DNA from: a virus
Direction: 5' to 3' (one strand)
DNA length: 24,791 nucleotides
IMG/VR virus record: IMGVR_UViG_3300009285_000622
Coordinates: 1 to 24,791 of that record
In this document: piece by piece, positions 7,901 to 14,573 of the stretch
Position numbering within the stretch: position 1 is the stretch's first letter
Layout: the number at the start of each line of letters is the position of its first letter
Program-made: the position numbers and the translations under genes
Notes under the pieces: generated by a model
What the model was told of the DNA's origin: nothing
Seen by the model: only the letters and a program-made list of their open reading frames with translations
Database searches by the model: none

Positions 7901-8391
7901 CCTTTCATAACCCCCGTTTTAATTGCCTGCTTTAACCCGCCCTTAATAACTTGTTTTCCTCCCTCTTTGACCAAACCTTTCCCAATAGTAGTCAAGCCCA
8001 AAGTTCCAACATCAAAAATACTTTCCGCCAGTGGAGCCGCCCCGCTTGCAAGATTCTGTAGACTAATAGGTCTTTTATTTACGAGAGATTCACCAATTTC
8101 TTTACCCGTCCTCACTGTCCCCACTAAATAATTTCTTGGAATGTTAACTATACTTTCTGGAATTGCCATGCCGAGATTTATTACAGATTGAGCAGCTTTA
8201 TTTTGTACTTGTGGTTTAGGAAGAGTCATTCTTGGCAATGACGATATTTTATTAAAACTTGATAGCTCATTGGCAACTCTATTTAAAGTTGGATTTGAAG
8301 CGACCTGGGCTAATCCTTGTAGAATAGTGTAATCAAAAAATCCCTTAACTTTTGATATTGCGGACTCAATTAAATTCTTCTTAGTGGCCAT
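4924..8391 (-). CDS. Large internal virion / DNA-ejection-type protein
   Basis: This 1155-aa protein is the largest product in the window. It has several Gly/Ala-rich hydrophobic segments that could insert in membranes (AGIILGGLVGGGASGVGAL near 195-215, AILGSTITAIGAKFAL near 790, AGPFAMAFALPAAM near 845). A helical central region contains FRYNNMLSNPRTHIRNAFSN (about 593-612) and, later, RWFVPFIRTPMNFAKQW (about 750). The SNPRTHIRN and PFIRTP motifs recur in giant internal/ejection or polyvalent proteins of other phages. The C-terminus (about 1115-1155) is extremely lysine-rich and could bind DNA. It follows the nozzle and coiled-coil genes, as ejection proteins do in podoviruses. No lytic transglycosylase motif was found. 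The start ATG has no Shine-Dalgarno, but the TTGCAAACCT element lies upstream of it. Confidence 0.72.
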   Translation of the reverse strand: MATKKNLIESAISKVKGFFDYTILQGLAQVASNPTLNRVANELSSFNKISSLPRMTLPKPQVQNKAAQSVINLGMAIPESIVNIPRNYLVGTVRTGKEIGESLVNKRPISLQNLASGAAPLAESIFDVGTLGLTTIGKGLVKEGGKQVIKGGLKQAIKTGVMKGSGYGGFGGLTYGLDLQYGKEFDPWEVIKSVGAGIILGGLVGGGASGVGALKKLVTNPPEVVNQLRDKAGRWVAGEKLVKPQLMTNAQWDFQLKFNKKYNRNPYDPVFPDDLAKVARYEAEKRAGLQVRDINKDKFPLGKPQVAKEVPTQPKGVGGIGELIISSKGGKVKLRIKPIEELPQINAMRKVTLETKPKSQISTGLSTKPQVQPASQKIALKTRGASGIEVSAPSKPLKSRTSTDIVSQKYVGNINLNRLNLTPKEKQAIKVSIETLQPTLEKAKGRTLSHAEVLAEAKKSEILTKITTRDETLAAEASLLKARQRLVELDKNITSLVAKGNTAKLRTEMADLVDSLRVVSSSAADAGRKLESFAIGAEDQSVRQLLLKEIGKTEKNTARIVEEATKVNWDDANSITAFYRKFVKPSIMEVLDEFRYNNMLSNPRTHIRNAFSNMVQTFVTRPATLAFQGKPIEATKYYTGAIKSFPNAVDAFVKSFKGTKAIEKPDIAHIGTGRLPGVMTIPTRAMEAADKFFSTIIEGGELARGATAKEAAKTAEYSLFRQGLFPEGQGKLLNAIDSVTAWTYKAPKAVRWFVPFIRTPMNFAKQWLEYSPVGVATTIGVKNAREQLGKAILGSTITAIGAKFALEGNTTWDIPTDPKQKELFYASGRKPFSVKVGDKWVSMMYAGPFAMAFALPAAMKYYQDESRTALTDTQLEKAGSTVMSMARFLSGQTFLEGINNFVKFFSGDADYSVAGNLAFTAGQIIPMEGLVRWITTLVDPIYRKGTTFGKGIKKNIPFLSQTLEPYTTPTGEPSKRERLNLVTPYDISTNVSSYEPMLERRTEKLQQNAIENKVKKDIEASQGGTQVVNNKYFYWDEESASTKTLSLDFSMPKLRLTGDRDLDEELLADFKGELTTLKNNAMKAFEVGAIDQKQVMEVIKRVGSIKEALKAPKKIKIKQPKFVPLKISKAKKITGLTKKKRLKLIRPKKLKEVKL

Positions 8392-8396
8392 AGAAC

Positions 8397-8413
8397 AACT
8401 TTATTCTAAAGTT
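8397..8413. promoter_or_regulatory. Inverted repeat in the leader of the 1155-aa gene
   Basis: A perfect 7-base inverted repeat (AACTTTA / TAAAGTT, 3-base loop) lies between the TTGCAAACCT element and the ATG at 8391. It could form a weak hairpin near the start or an operator-like site. Confidence 0.5.
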
Positions 8414-8417
8414 TTCT

Positions 8418-8427
8418 AGGTTTGCAA
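8418..8427 (-). promoter_or_regulatory. TTGCAAACCT element, copy 1
   Basis: This is an exact TTGCAAACCT on the minus strand. It comes three bases after the stop of the 406-aa gene, and its downstream edge is 27 bases from the next ATG (8391). It is identical to the copies at 9677-9686 and 22824-22833. The next start lacks a Shine-Dalgarno. TTGCAA could serve as a -35-like box (inference). Confidence 0.7.
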
Positions 8428-8429
8428 AA

Positions 8430-9650
8430 TTAGAAGATAGGAGCTAATGGTGAAAGTAGACTAAGTTCTTCTTTTTTTGCAGGTGTTGTTATGCCAGTGT
8501 AAGTTGGAGTCGTATTTGTTGCACCACCAGAAACGGAATATGCCGAAGTAGGTGATGTAGTTGTCTGATTAAGCATAGTATTTACAGCACCCTGTCCACC
8601 ACTCGCAAGCTGTTCATTGTATGCCATTGCCTGCTGTAAGGCCAATTCAGACTGTTGTTTTTGTTGTTGTAATGCCGCATTTGTTTGTACCGTCGCCAGA
8701 TTGATTTGAAAGACTTGGTTTCTTAAATCTTGCAAGGCCTGCAACCTCATCGAGGACTTATTTTGCCCAGCTTGTTCTTTCATGTTTTGGATTTCAGCCA
8801 TCTTTTCATCAAAAGATCTCCTTGTCTCATTTAATGCCTGGTTTTTTTGTGTTTCAAGGCTAAAAAGAGAGGATTCATATCTGTCATTAAGATTTGCCTG
8901 GAGATCGGTTATTTTTGATAATGCTGTCTGATATGCCTGTTGGGTTGTTGCCTGGCTTCTTTGGTATTCTCTTCCTGTTAACTCATTATATGCTTCTCCC
9001 GCTGATGACGCGCCACCAAATCTCTGTTGTCCGCCCATTTGAAGCTCATTGTAAAGTCTTCTACTTGCCGCCAATGCGTTTTCTTTAGCAGTGCCCGCTT
9101 CTGTTCCAGATTGTGTTAGTTGTCTTTCACCCACAGTTTTCTCTGTTCCAAGATTTTGTTTAGTTGCTTCATATTGACCCGTTATGTCTTTTTCTACTGT
9201 TGGCTGATTGGCCCTTATTGCTCCCTCGTAAGCTCCTATCCCCGACATGGCAGAACTATAAATCGTATCAATTTCCCTCATTATAGCGGCCATCGGATCT
9301 TCTTGTTGTTCTTGGGGTTGTTGTGGAGTTCCTCCACCCCCACCCCCCCCTCCACCACCAGGTGTACTTGGCACATTTGAAGTTTGAGACCCTAAAACTA
9401 GGCCACCAGTATTTTTGACTGTACTAACAGCTTGTCTCTGTGCTGGTGTAGATGAAAGACCGTAATTTATACCACCAGGATATGATGGACTTGTGGGTGT
9501 TGCTGGTACATTATATCCATAAACCCTAGAAGCTGGAACACCAGTAAGGGATTTGTTTACATCTCCCGGGAACAAATTTACATTTTGAAGTCCTAAAGCA
9601 CTCTTAATGCTGTAAAGCCCACCCGCTAGTATATCTCCAAAACTTGCCAT
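8430..9650 (-). CDS. Coiled-coil virion protein with polyglycine linker
   Basis: This 406-aa protein has three parts. The N-terminal domain (1-100) is rich in Gly, Ser, Thr and Pro, then a run of ten glycines and a PQQPQEQQEDP linker. A long helical coiled coil follows (about 115-345, rich in Gln, Glu, Ala and Lys). A low-complexity Thr/Ser tail ends the protein. It resembles internal or ejection-associated virion proteins by position, between the nozzle and the 1155-aa protein, and by composition, but has no specific family motif. The glycine run is encoded by C-rich sequence with an 8-base homopolymer (9343-9350), which may slip. The start ATG at 9650 has no Shine-Dalgarno and is preceded by the TTGCAAACCT element. 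Confidence 0.65.
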   Translation of the reverse strand: MASFGDILAGGLYSIKSALGLQNVNLFPGDVNKSLTGVPASRVYGYNVPATPTSPSYPGGINYGLSSTPAQRQAVSTVKNTGGLVLGSQTSNVPSTPGGGGGGGGGGTPQQPQEQQEDPMAAIMREIDTIYSSAMSGIGAYEGAIRANQPTVEKDITGQYEATKQNLGTEKTVGERQLTQSGTEAGTAKENALAASRRLYNELQMGGQQRFGGASSAGEAYNELTGREYQRSQATTQQAYQTALSKITDLQANLNDRYESSLFSLETQKNQALNETRRSFDEKMAEIQNMKEQAGQNKSSMRLQALQDLRNQVFQINLATVQTNAALQQQKQQSELALQQAMAYNEQLASGGQGAVNTMLNQTTTSPTSAYSVSGGATNTTPTYTGITTPAKKEELSLLSPLAPIF

Positions 9651-9660
9651 ACCAAAATTA

Positions 9661-9675
9661 TTAAATATGTATTAA
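9661..9675. promoter_or_regulatory. Imperfect inverted repeat in the leader of the 406-aa gene
   Basis: TTAAATA and TATTAA arms around a 2-base loop, with one bulged base, lie between the TTGCAAACCT element and the ATG at 9650. This is the same arrangement as at 8397-8413 and 22802-22816, but less perfect. Confidence 0.35.
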
Positions 9676-9676
9676 C

Positions 9677-9686
9677 AGGTTTGCAA
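9677..9686 (-). promoter_or_regulatory. TTGCAAACCT element, copy 2
   Basis: This exact copy comes one base after the TAA of the nozzle gene and 27 bases from the ATG at 9650. With TTGCAA as a -35 box and an 18-base spacer, AATAAT falls in the -10 position, seven bases before the start codon. That would predict an almost leaderless mRNA (inference). Confidence 0.7.
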
Positions 9687-9687
9687 A

Positions 9688-11631
9688 TTAAACCCTCTGT
9701 GAACTCGATAACGCACCAGAACTCTGTTGTGATGCCGTTACTTTAATACTTAGTAATTCAAAATTAGAGTTGGCTGCATCTGAAGTAACTTCTACCTGAA
9801 ATAGCCGGCACTGTTTAAAAAGAGATCCCCATTTTGTAATTTCGTCACTTACAACAACTGCAGTAGTGCTTTCCGATTGTCCCCACTTGGTTGTTCCCCA
9901 CCTGTCCATACCCCACCCCGTACTTCCTGCGGCTTCCGCCCCGGTTATTGTAAAGGATTTAATTGTTGATGTTGCCCCGGTTCTATCCTCTGCAAGTATA
10001 TTAACAGTTGTTGATCCTACTATTGCCCTAAAAAGAATATAGAAGAATTTTAAGATATAAAGGCTGGTCCAATCACCAAAAGAGTTTTTACCAGTTCTAA
10101 CAGTCTTAATTATTACTTGACCATTATCGGAATTTACAGCAGCATCAAAAGTGTAAATTACATTATCATCATAACTTCCGATAACCCATTTTTCAGATCC
10201 TGAAGAATCTATATATCTCATCATTCTTGAAACACCAAAAGGTAATTTCCACTTAGAGGCCCAACAACCCCTTTCTCTATCATAGACGATCATTTCTTTT
10301 CTGAGCGGAAAACAAAGAATATATTTATTATCGAGATAAACTGCATTGGCAGTGGAATAATCATCGTCATTCAACATATCCAAATATGGCCTAATTTTGG
10401 CCGAAACTTCATTTGTTCTTATAATGTTAAGGAAATTGGGCTCGTACCCAGTTACATAAACCCCATCGCGACCAAAATAAAATGTATCATTTTCAACTGT
10501 GGCAATTGTGTCCTGCGAAGAACAACCAACAGAGGTCGATATTGGCATATATTGGGGATCAAGAACAACAAAATTACCTATTGTGATAGTTGAAAGTTCA
10601 ACAAGATAAGAAGCCCTCTCTTTATAGACAACAATTCTGTCTGCAATCGGCTGTACTGCAATTCCTTTTATATTGTCTCCCGAATCGGGATCAACATAGA
10701 TATACCCACCGCCATACACCCAAGAAAACTTGGTATGATTAGGATATCTGCCTGAGATCATTATTTTATTCGGATCCGTGTCAGAAACACACAGCAATCT
10801 GTCCTTGTATTTGGTAATGAATTTTGATCTTACACCACCTGTATTATTGGCCAGTGGTGGTTCTATTACTTCACTTGCTGGGCTCCCGCGGTCAACATAA
10901 TTTGTAACATTTGCAGCAGTTGAAGCAAGATAAGTTTCGTCTCCCTGTGTCCCCCGATAAACCTCATATCCACCCAAAGTTGCCGCACTTGGAGCAGTCC
11001 AAAACAAATGATATTCTGTATCGGAAAGGACACTTGGCGCATCTGTTACTACATACGACGTAGTTGCGGTTGTTTGACCCCCGTTTGCACCAATAGCCAA
11101 AACTCTATATGAAACTCGGTTTGTTCCTGTTACACCTGAATAATTAGTGGCTGAAAATCCCGTAGGAGCACTAATTGTTGCAAAAACAGATAGATCAGTG
11201 CCGTCATATTCAGTAAAAGAAACATTTTCGCTTACAATATAGGTTTTACCGCCAAGTTGTTCCGTGTGCATTATTGATCCACTTGGCCAACTTTGACCAG
11301 TTATTGTATCTGAAGTTGCACCATTCTTTTTTTCCAAATAACCCTCGTCTGTCAGAGCAAGTATTTCATTTGTTGTCTCATCCGTTGATTTATAAGTTCC
11401 CAAACCACGTATTGTTCCTGTTGCACCCGCTGTGAAATAAGTTACCGTTCCCCATCTTCCTGTAGGAGTTCCTTTGCCAACAAGGATTATATTGTCGGCT
11501 TGGGCCATTTCTTCATTGTCAAGCTCTGTTGGTCTTAAAAGAAGATTTAGTCCTTTGCGAAAAGACTTCCATTCAGATTCTATTGACTTTCTCGGTTTGT
11601 AATTAACTGGTTGTGTATCATAAATTGCCAT
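9688..11631 (-). CDS. Tail nozzle / tail tubular protein B-like, with FN3 insert
   Basis: This 647-aa beta-rich protein resembles podovirus tail-nozzle or stabilisation proteins (T7 gp12-like). The N-terminus carries FRKGLNLLLRPTELDNEEMAQADNIIL (about 24-50), typical of these proteins. Repeated propeller-like strands follow: TIRGLGTY, KDRLLCVSDTDPNKIMISG, FYFGRDGVYV, NKYILCFPL and ERGCWASKW. An FN3-like domain is inserted at about 153-250 (SAPTGFSAT ... YHLFWTAPS..LGGYEVYRG). It is encoded one base after the adaptor candidate, in the usual adaptor-nozzle order, and would form the distal tail tube of the particle. There is no Shine-Dalgarno before the ATG, so coupled translation is likely. The fold call rests on motif memory. 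Confidence 0.75.
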   Translation of the reverse strand: MAIYDTQPVNYKPRKSIESEWKSFRKGLNLLLRPTELDNEEMAQADNIILVGKGTPTGRWGTVTYFTAGATGTIRGLGTYKSTDETTNEILALTDEGYLEKKNGATSDTITGQSWPSGSIMHTEQLGGKTYIVSENVSFTEYDGTDLSVFATISAPTGFSATNYSGVTGTNRVSYRVLAIGANGGQTTATTSYVVTDAPSVLSDTEYHLFWTAPSAATLGGYEVYRGTQGDETYLASTAANVTNYVDRGSPASEVIEPPLANNTGGVRSKFITKYKDRLLCVSDTDPNKIMISGRYPNHTKFSWVYGGGYIYVDPDSGDNIKGIAVQPIADRIVVYKERASYLVELSTITIGNFVVLDPQYMPISTSVGCSSQDTIATVENDTFYFGRDGVYVTGYEPNFLNIIRTNEVSAKIRPYLDMLNDDDYSTANAVYLDNKYILCFPLRKEMIVYDRERGCWASKWKLPFGVSRMMRYIDSSGSEKWVIGSYDDNVIYTFDAAVNSDNGQVIIKTVRTGKNSFGDWTSLYILKFFYILFRAIVGSTTVNILAEDRTGATSTIKSFTITGAEAAGSTGWGMDRWGTTKWGQSESTTAVVVSDEITKWGSLFKQCRLFQVEVTSDAANSNFELLSIKVTASQQSSGALSSSQRV

Positions 11632-11632
11632 A

Positions 11633-12277
11633 TCATGCTAGGTCTTTCAGTGGATTAGTGAAATTCATCATTGTCTTTCGAGGTTGGCCATCAGATCCTT
11701 TCATCTCTCGGCCCATTAGGTTGGCCAATTGAACTTCTGCCTTTCGATCTGCGATTGGAAACCTCTCATCGTTTCTGGAATAAAGAACATAACTTTCCAC
11801 TTTTCTTGACACCACTTGAGGGTCTGAAAGCTCACATACATCTGTTAGTGTAAGAAGTCCAGACGGAAATCTTTGGTAAATAACTGAAAGTGTTGCATTG
11901 GCAATTGGATTGTTAAGGATAAGGTTGTAACCCGCTGCAGGATTACCTAAAACATAAGAGAAATAATCAGCCGAATCAAGATCGTACTTTTCCTCGACTT
12001 CGTGCACAGGATAAACAGTCCAATCACCATTTGAAAAAAGTTGCGGATCCTGCATACATTCACGAAAATTTGATGGAAGCGAAACAGTTATATTATTACT
12101 TATTCCGACAAGGTACTCGTTTTTAAATTCAGATAATTGCCCCTTAGAAGAGGCATCCCACACTGATTGATCTGCATAATTTGTTCTTGTTGCAAGTTCG
12201 TCACCAATGGGCAAGGCCGCCTCTAAATCAAGGGTAGAATTTACATCTATAAGAATCGAGGATAAAGTCTTAGCCAT
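11633..12277 (-). CDS. Head-tail adaptor candidate (gp11/gp4-like)
   Basis: This 214-aa protein has a helical N-terminus (AKTLSSILIDVNSTLD), then SLPSNFRECMQDPQLFSNGDW and a C-terminal helix-rich part (RKVESYVLYSRNDERFPIADRKAEVQLANLMGREM). Proteins of this size and layout, directly before the nozzle gene, act as the adaptor that joins the portal ring to the nozzle in podoviruses. The assignment is mainly by position and general pattern. It ends one base before the nozzle start. No Shine-Dalgarno precedes its ATG at 12277. The sequence following the upstream stop (TTGAACC) only loosely resembles the TTGCAAACCT element. Confidence 0.55.
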   Translation of the reverse strand: MAKTLSSILIDVNSTLDLEAALPIGDELATRTNYADQSVWDASSKGQLSEFKNEYLVGISNNITVSLPSNFRECMQDPQLFSNGDWTVYPVHEVEEKYDLDSADYFSYVLGNPAAGYNLILNNPIANATLSVIYQRFPSGLLTLTDVCELSDPQVVSRKVESYVLYSRNDERFPIADRKAEVQLANLMGREMKGSDGQPRKTMMNFTNPLKDLA

Positions 12278-12296
12278 AAATCAATAATAGAAAGGT

Positions 12297-12950
12297 TCAA
12301 AGGAGGTTAGCAACTTGGGCCCAATCCCTGTTCGGTGCTAAACATCCTGAAGCTAGGTGTGTAGCAAAAGACGGCACAGAGCACCACAATTGGGCAGATT
12401 TATTAAGTTCGGTAAACATTTCGTGGTCTGACACTCCGAACCTCCTCATCATTTCTATATTTTGCTTTAAGACTTCATTTCTGATCGCAAATGTGTGTGT
12501 ATTTGACGGGCAAGTACGATAAGTTTGTGTACCAATCAACTTAATCTCAAATTTGTGGTCGAATCTATCCTCTATGTAATGGGCGGGGTGATCGTAGGGA
12601 GACAACACAGACAATGTTTCGAGTGCTTTTTCGATTAGGGTAATTGTATTGTCTACCCAAAGGTAGTCGTCCTCAATAAACAAGATGTTGTCATCCATCT
12701 TTATCGCCACATCATAGGCCGTTAATAGTGAAGCATTTTTATTATGCGCATTTATCTCAACCACTTCTCCATATTCCCCAAAGGTTTTTCCCCAATCACA
12801 TGAATCTATTATGTAAGTAGTTTTATAGAGATTGCCTCCAGCTTTTAAAAAAGACTTATGGCACATCTCAACCAACTTCCACTTATCACCAGGAAAGAAA
12901 ACAGGGAGGTTGTCGGGTTTAAATGGTGAGATACGGTAAATTATTTGCAT
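12297..12950 (-). CDS. Glycosyltransferase-like protein with EDD motif
   Basis: This 217-aa cytosolic protein looks like a GT-A glycosyltransferase. It has an N-terminal MQIIYRISPF strand, a KTTYIIDSCD segment, NASLLTAYDVAIKMDDNILFIEDDY with E93-D94-D95 as the DXD motif, and a C-terminal region with FAIRNEVLKQNIEMMRRF and HLASGCLAP. This pattern is seen in phage and environmental glycosyltransferases without known specificity. It is the last gene of the central sugar block, directly before the adaptor gene. The plus-strand HNH gene separates it from the upstream glycosyltransferase at 13449-14006. A TATAAT box on the minus strand (12969-12974) may let it be transcribed independently. Confidence 0.72.
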   Translation of the reverse strand: MQIIYRISPFKPDNLPVFFPGDKWKLVEMCHKSFLKAGGNLYKTTYIIDSCDWGKTFGEYGEVVEINAHNKNASLLTAYDVAIKMDDNILFIEDDYLWVDNTITLIEKALETLSVLSPYDHPAHYIEDRFDHKFEIKLIGTQTYRTCPSNTHTFAIRNEVLKQNIEMMRRFGVSDHEMFTELNKSAQLWCSVPSFATHLASGCLAPNRDWAQVANLL

Positions 12951-12973
12951 TTAATCTATAATTAGGGTATTAT
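12945..12973 (+). promoter_or_regulatory. Possible promoter for the plus-strand HNH gene
   Basis: TTGCAT (12945-12950), a 17-base spacer and TATTAT (12968-12973) read on the plus strand. The -10 ends seven bases before the HNH ATG, so a transcript would be leaderless or nearly so. The -35 match is weak. Confidence 0.4.
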
Positions 12974-12998
12974 ACTGACAATGCTAAAGGTGTGTGAA
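12969..12998 (-). promoter_or_regulatory. Possible promoter for the glycosyltransferase at 12297-12950
   Basis: On the minus strand TTCACA (12993-12998), an 18-base spacer and a perfect TATAAT (12969-12974) lie 19 bases before the ATG at 12950. It sits inside the 5' end of the opposing HNH gene and overlaps that gene's own -10 region, so the two promoters would compete. Confidence 0.45.
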
Positions 12999-13499
12999 TG
13001 TTGTCGCCAATATTATACCCCAGGTAAGTTTCTTTTCAAAAGACAAAGGTATTGTCAGGAGTGTATTAAGGATGGGGTGGCACGAAAATTATCCATTAAA
13101 AAATATGATGTTTCAGAGAAAGGGAAACTTAAGAAAAAGGGTTGGATAGAAAGAAACAGAGACAGAGTAAGAGCTATTAAACAAAAATATGCCAACTCGA
13201 CAAAAGGAAAACTCCACAAAAAAGAATACCGCATAAAAACAAGGGAACACCGCCACGAATATATGAAAAAGTATTGGAGGGAAACTAAATCAAGAACAAT
13301 CGCTCATAACAAATACCGACGGCTATTTCCAAATCCGAAGTGTAGTGAGTGCAATTTGGAAGAAGACGTTCACATTCACCACAAAGACTTCAATGTATTT
13401 AACAACGATATAGAAAATCTTATTCCCCTTTGTTGTTCTTGCCACTTACTACTTCACAAATGGGTCAAAAATATCCCGCCCATACATACTCACAAATAA
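12981..13499 (+). CDS. HNH endonuclease on the opposite strand
   Basis: This 172-aa protein is the only convincing plus-strand gene. It has an N-terminal zinc-ribbon-like module (C5-E-C-C8 ... C25-Q-E-C28), then a basic linker with two related S-x-KGKL-x-KK repeats (about 45-82) of the kind seen in phage homing endonucleases. A C-terminal HNH domain follows, with CSEC (121-124), HIHHKDF (131-137), N141/N142 and CCSCH (151-155). It would nick or cut DNA and spread as a selfish gene. Its last 51 bases overlap, antisense, the 3' end of the glycosyltransferase at 13449-14006. No Shine-Dalgarno is present; the -10-like box abuts the ATG. Confidence 0.87.
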   Translation: MLKVCECCRQYYTPGKFLFKRQRYCQECIKDGVARKLSIKKYDVSEKGKLKKKGWIERNRDRVRAIKQKYANSTKGKLHKKEYRIKTREHRHEYMKKYWRETKSRTIAHNKYRRLFPNPKCSECNLEEDVHIHHKDFNVFNNDIENLIPLCCSCHLLLHKWVKNIPPIHTHK

Positions 13500-14006
13500 G
13501 TCTCTATCGTGGTTCTCCGTCGCCCCCTTAAAATGCTTTAATGTTCTTGCTGGTTCAGGGTGCTTTACGTTCACGTTTGGGTTTATGTGGACATCAACTC
13601 CCGCATTCCGTAATCGCATCGCATACTGGGTATCTGCGTAATAGACTTCAAACCTCTCATCAAAAGGCCCTATCTTTTCCCAAATGTTTCTAGGTAAAGC
13701 AAATATGTGAGCGTGGAAGACTTTGAAAACACCATTATTAACCATTGGTGAAACCACAGCATTTTCCATACAAAGCATATCTAGGGTTCCCCTCTCTAAA
13801 ATAATGTCATCGTTTGATAGAATCACAAATTCTGCGCCCATTCCAAAAGACATTTCAAGACACATGTTCCATGCTCCGGGCAATGTTTTCTGTTTACCAG
13901 CCAAGATAAGAAGATTATCATGGCCCTTTAATGAATTAATACACTTTTGTAACACCTCTCGCTTACCAGGATCACACTCATAATAAGGAATTGCTACCGT
14001 TATCAT
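13449..14006 (-). CDS. Family 2 glycosyltransferase
   Basis: This 185-aa compact GT2 enzyme starts with MITVAIPYYE. It has PGAWNMCLEM (43-52), the metal-binding N65-D66-D67 in VILSNDDI, FHAHIFALPRNIWEKIGPFDERF (the usual conserved acceptor-domain segment) and YYADTQYAMRLRNAG. The layout resembles short rhamnosyltransferase-type GT2 proteins. It overlaps the cytidylyltransferase-like gene upstream (ATGA), so the two are probably co-translated. Its 3' end is overlapped by the opposing HNH gene, and the C-terminus may have been altered by that insertion. Donor sugar is unknown. Confidence 0.83.
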   Translation of the reverse strand: MITVAIPYYECDPGKREVLQKCINSLKGHDNLLILAGKQKTLPGAWNMCLEMSFGMGAEFVILSNDDIILERGTLDMLCMENAVVSPMVNNGVFKVFHAHIFALPRNIWEKIGPFDERFEVYYADTQYAMRLRNAGVDVHINPNVNVKHPEPARTLKHFKGATENHDRDLFVSMYGRDIFDPFVK

Positions 14007-14446
14007 ACAGTTCTAACTTTTTCTTTAATTTGTGTTGAGGAAATTGGTAAATGTCTCGGTACATAAGTAAGTGCTATTCTTTGTTCCTCCAACCATTGAG
14101 GAGTAAAACCCATTTGCGCGCAATAGTCTTTCATAAGCCAATCAGAACCAACAACTATCACGTCGGGCTTAACCTCCATTATCGCAGACTTGCTATCTTC
14201 CCCACCTGTATTTTCAATAACTTTTGTAACCAACGAAGCAAAAGCTTCCAGCATTGCCTTACGATCTTCATAAGAAACAATGGGAGGCTTTCCCTTAAAG
14301 CGTTCTATAAAATCATCTGTATTCAATGCAATAATAACCTCTCCCTCCGGTCCCGCAATCTTTCTACACCACTCCAAAAGGTCAAGATGGCCACGATGAA
14401 CCATATCAAAAGTCCCCCCACTATATACTCTAAGTTGATCTTTCAT
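14003..14446 (-). CDS. Cytidylyltransferase-like nucleotidyltransferase (TagD/RfaE-type)
   Basis: This 147-aa protein of the nucleotidyltransferase alpha/beta phosphodiesterase superfamily has GGTFDMVHRGH (10-20) with the H17-x-G-H20 motif that holds the triphosphate, a central strand DVIVVGSDW (95-103) and ISSTQI (135-140) as the C-terminal signature. The family activates small phosphates, such as glycerol-3-P to CDP-glycerol (TagD) or heptose-1-P (RfaE/HldE domain). The exact substrate cannot be read. Its length fits a single-domain enzyme. It overlaps the downstream GT2 (ATGA) and the upstream 47-aa gene (17 bases), so it probably makes a donor used by these glycosyltransferases. Confidence 0.82.
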   Translation of the reverse strand: MKDQLRVYSGGTFDMVHRGHLDLLEWCRKIAGPEGEVIIALNTDDFIERFKGKPPIVSYEDRKAMLEAFASLVTKVIENTGGEDSKSAIMEVKPDVIVVGSDWLMKDYCAQMGFTPQWLEEQRIALTYVPRHLPISSTQIKEKVRTV

Positions 14447-14573
14447 TTCTTTTTTTAGACCTGACTATTTTGGTGCCATACTTCTTTGCCCATTTTTTAG
14501 CCAATTTAGGAAGTTTGGCAAACATATATTTTCTTTGTCTGATTGACTTGAATGGAATAATACTCACCCCCAT
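14430..14573 (-). CDS. Small basic phage protein (47 aa)
   Basis: This short frame runs from ATG 14573 to TAG. It overlaps the end of the 505-aa glycosyltransferase by 10 bases and the start of the cytidylyltransferase by 17. The product begins MGVSIIPFKSIRQRKYMF and continues with AKLPKLAKKWAKKYG, ending in a lysine/arginine-rich tail. The pattern PFKS..Q..YMF...P..A..WA resembles tiny phage proteins often found as 'PF.SKAQ.RYMF' peptides of unknown role. It fits the gap between two coupled genes exactly, which supports it being real. No Shine-Dalgarno is obvious; a GTG at 14567 is an alternative start. Confidence 0.6.
   Translation of the reverse strand: MGVSIIPFKSIRQRKYMFAKLPKLAKKWAKKYGTKIVRSKKRNERST

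Noticed and set aside
12293-12299. TTGAACC after the stop of the glycosyltransferase as another TTGCAAACCT element
   Set aside because: It lacks two bases of the element and lies only 16 bases from the next start, so it does not fit the spacing rule.
13449-13499. Overlap of HNH and glycosyltransferase 3' ends as a bidirectional terminator
   Set aside because: No stem followed by a T-run is visible on either strand there.
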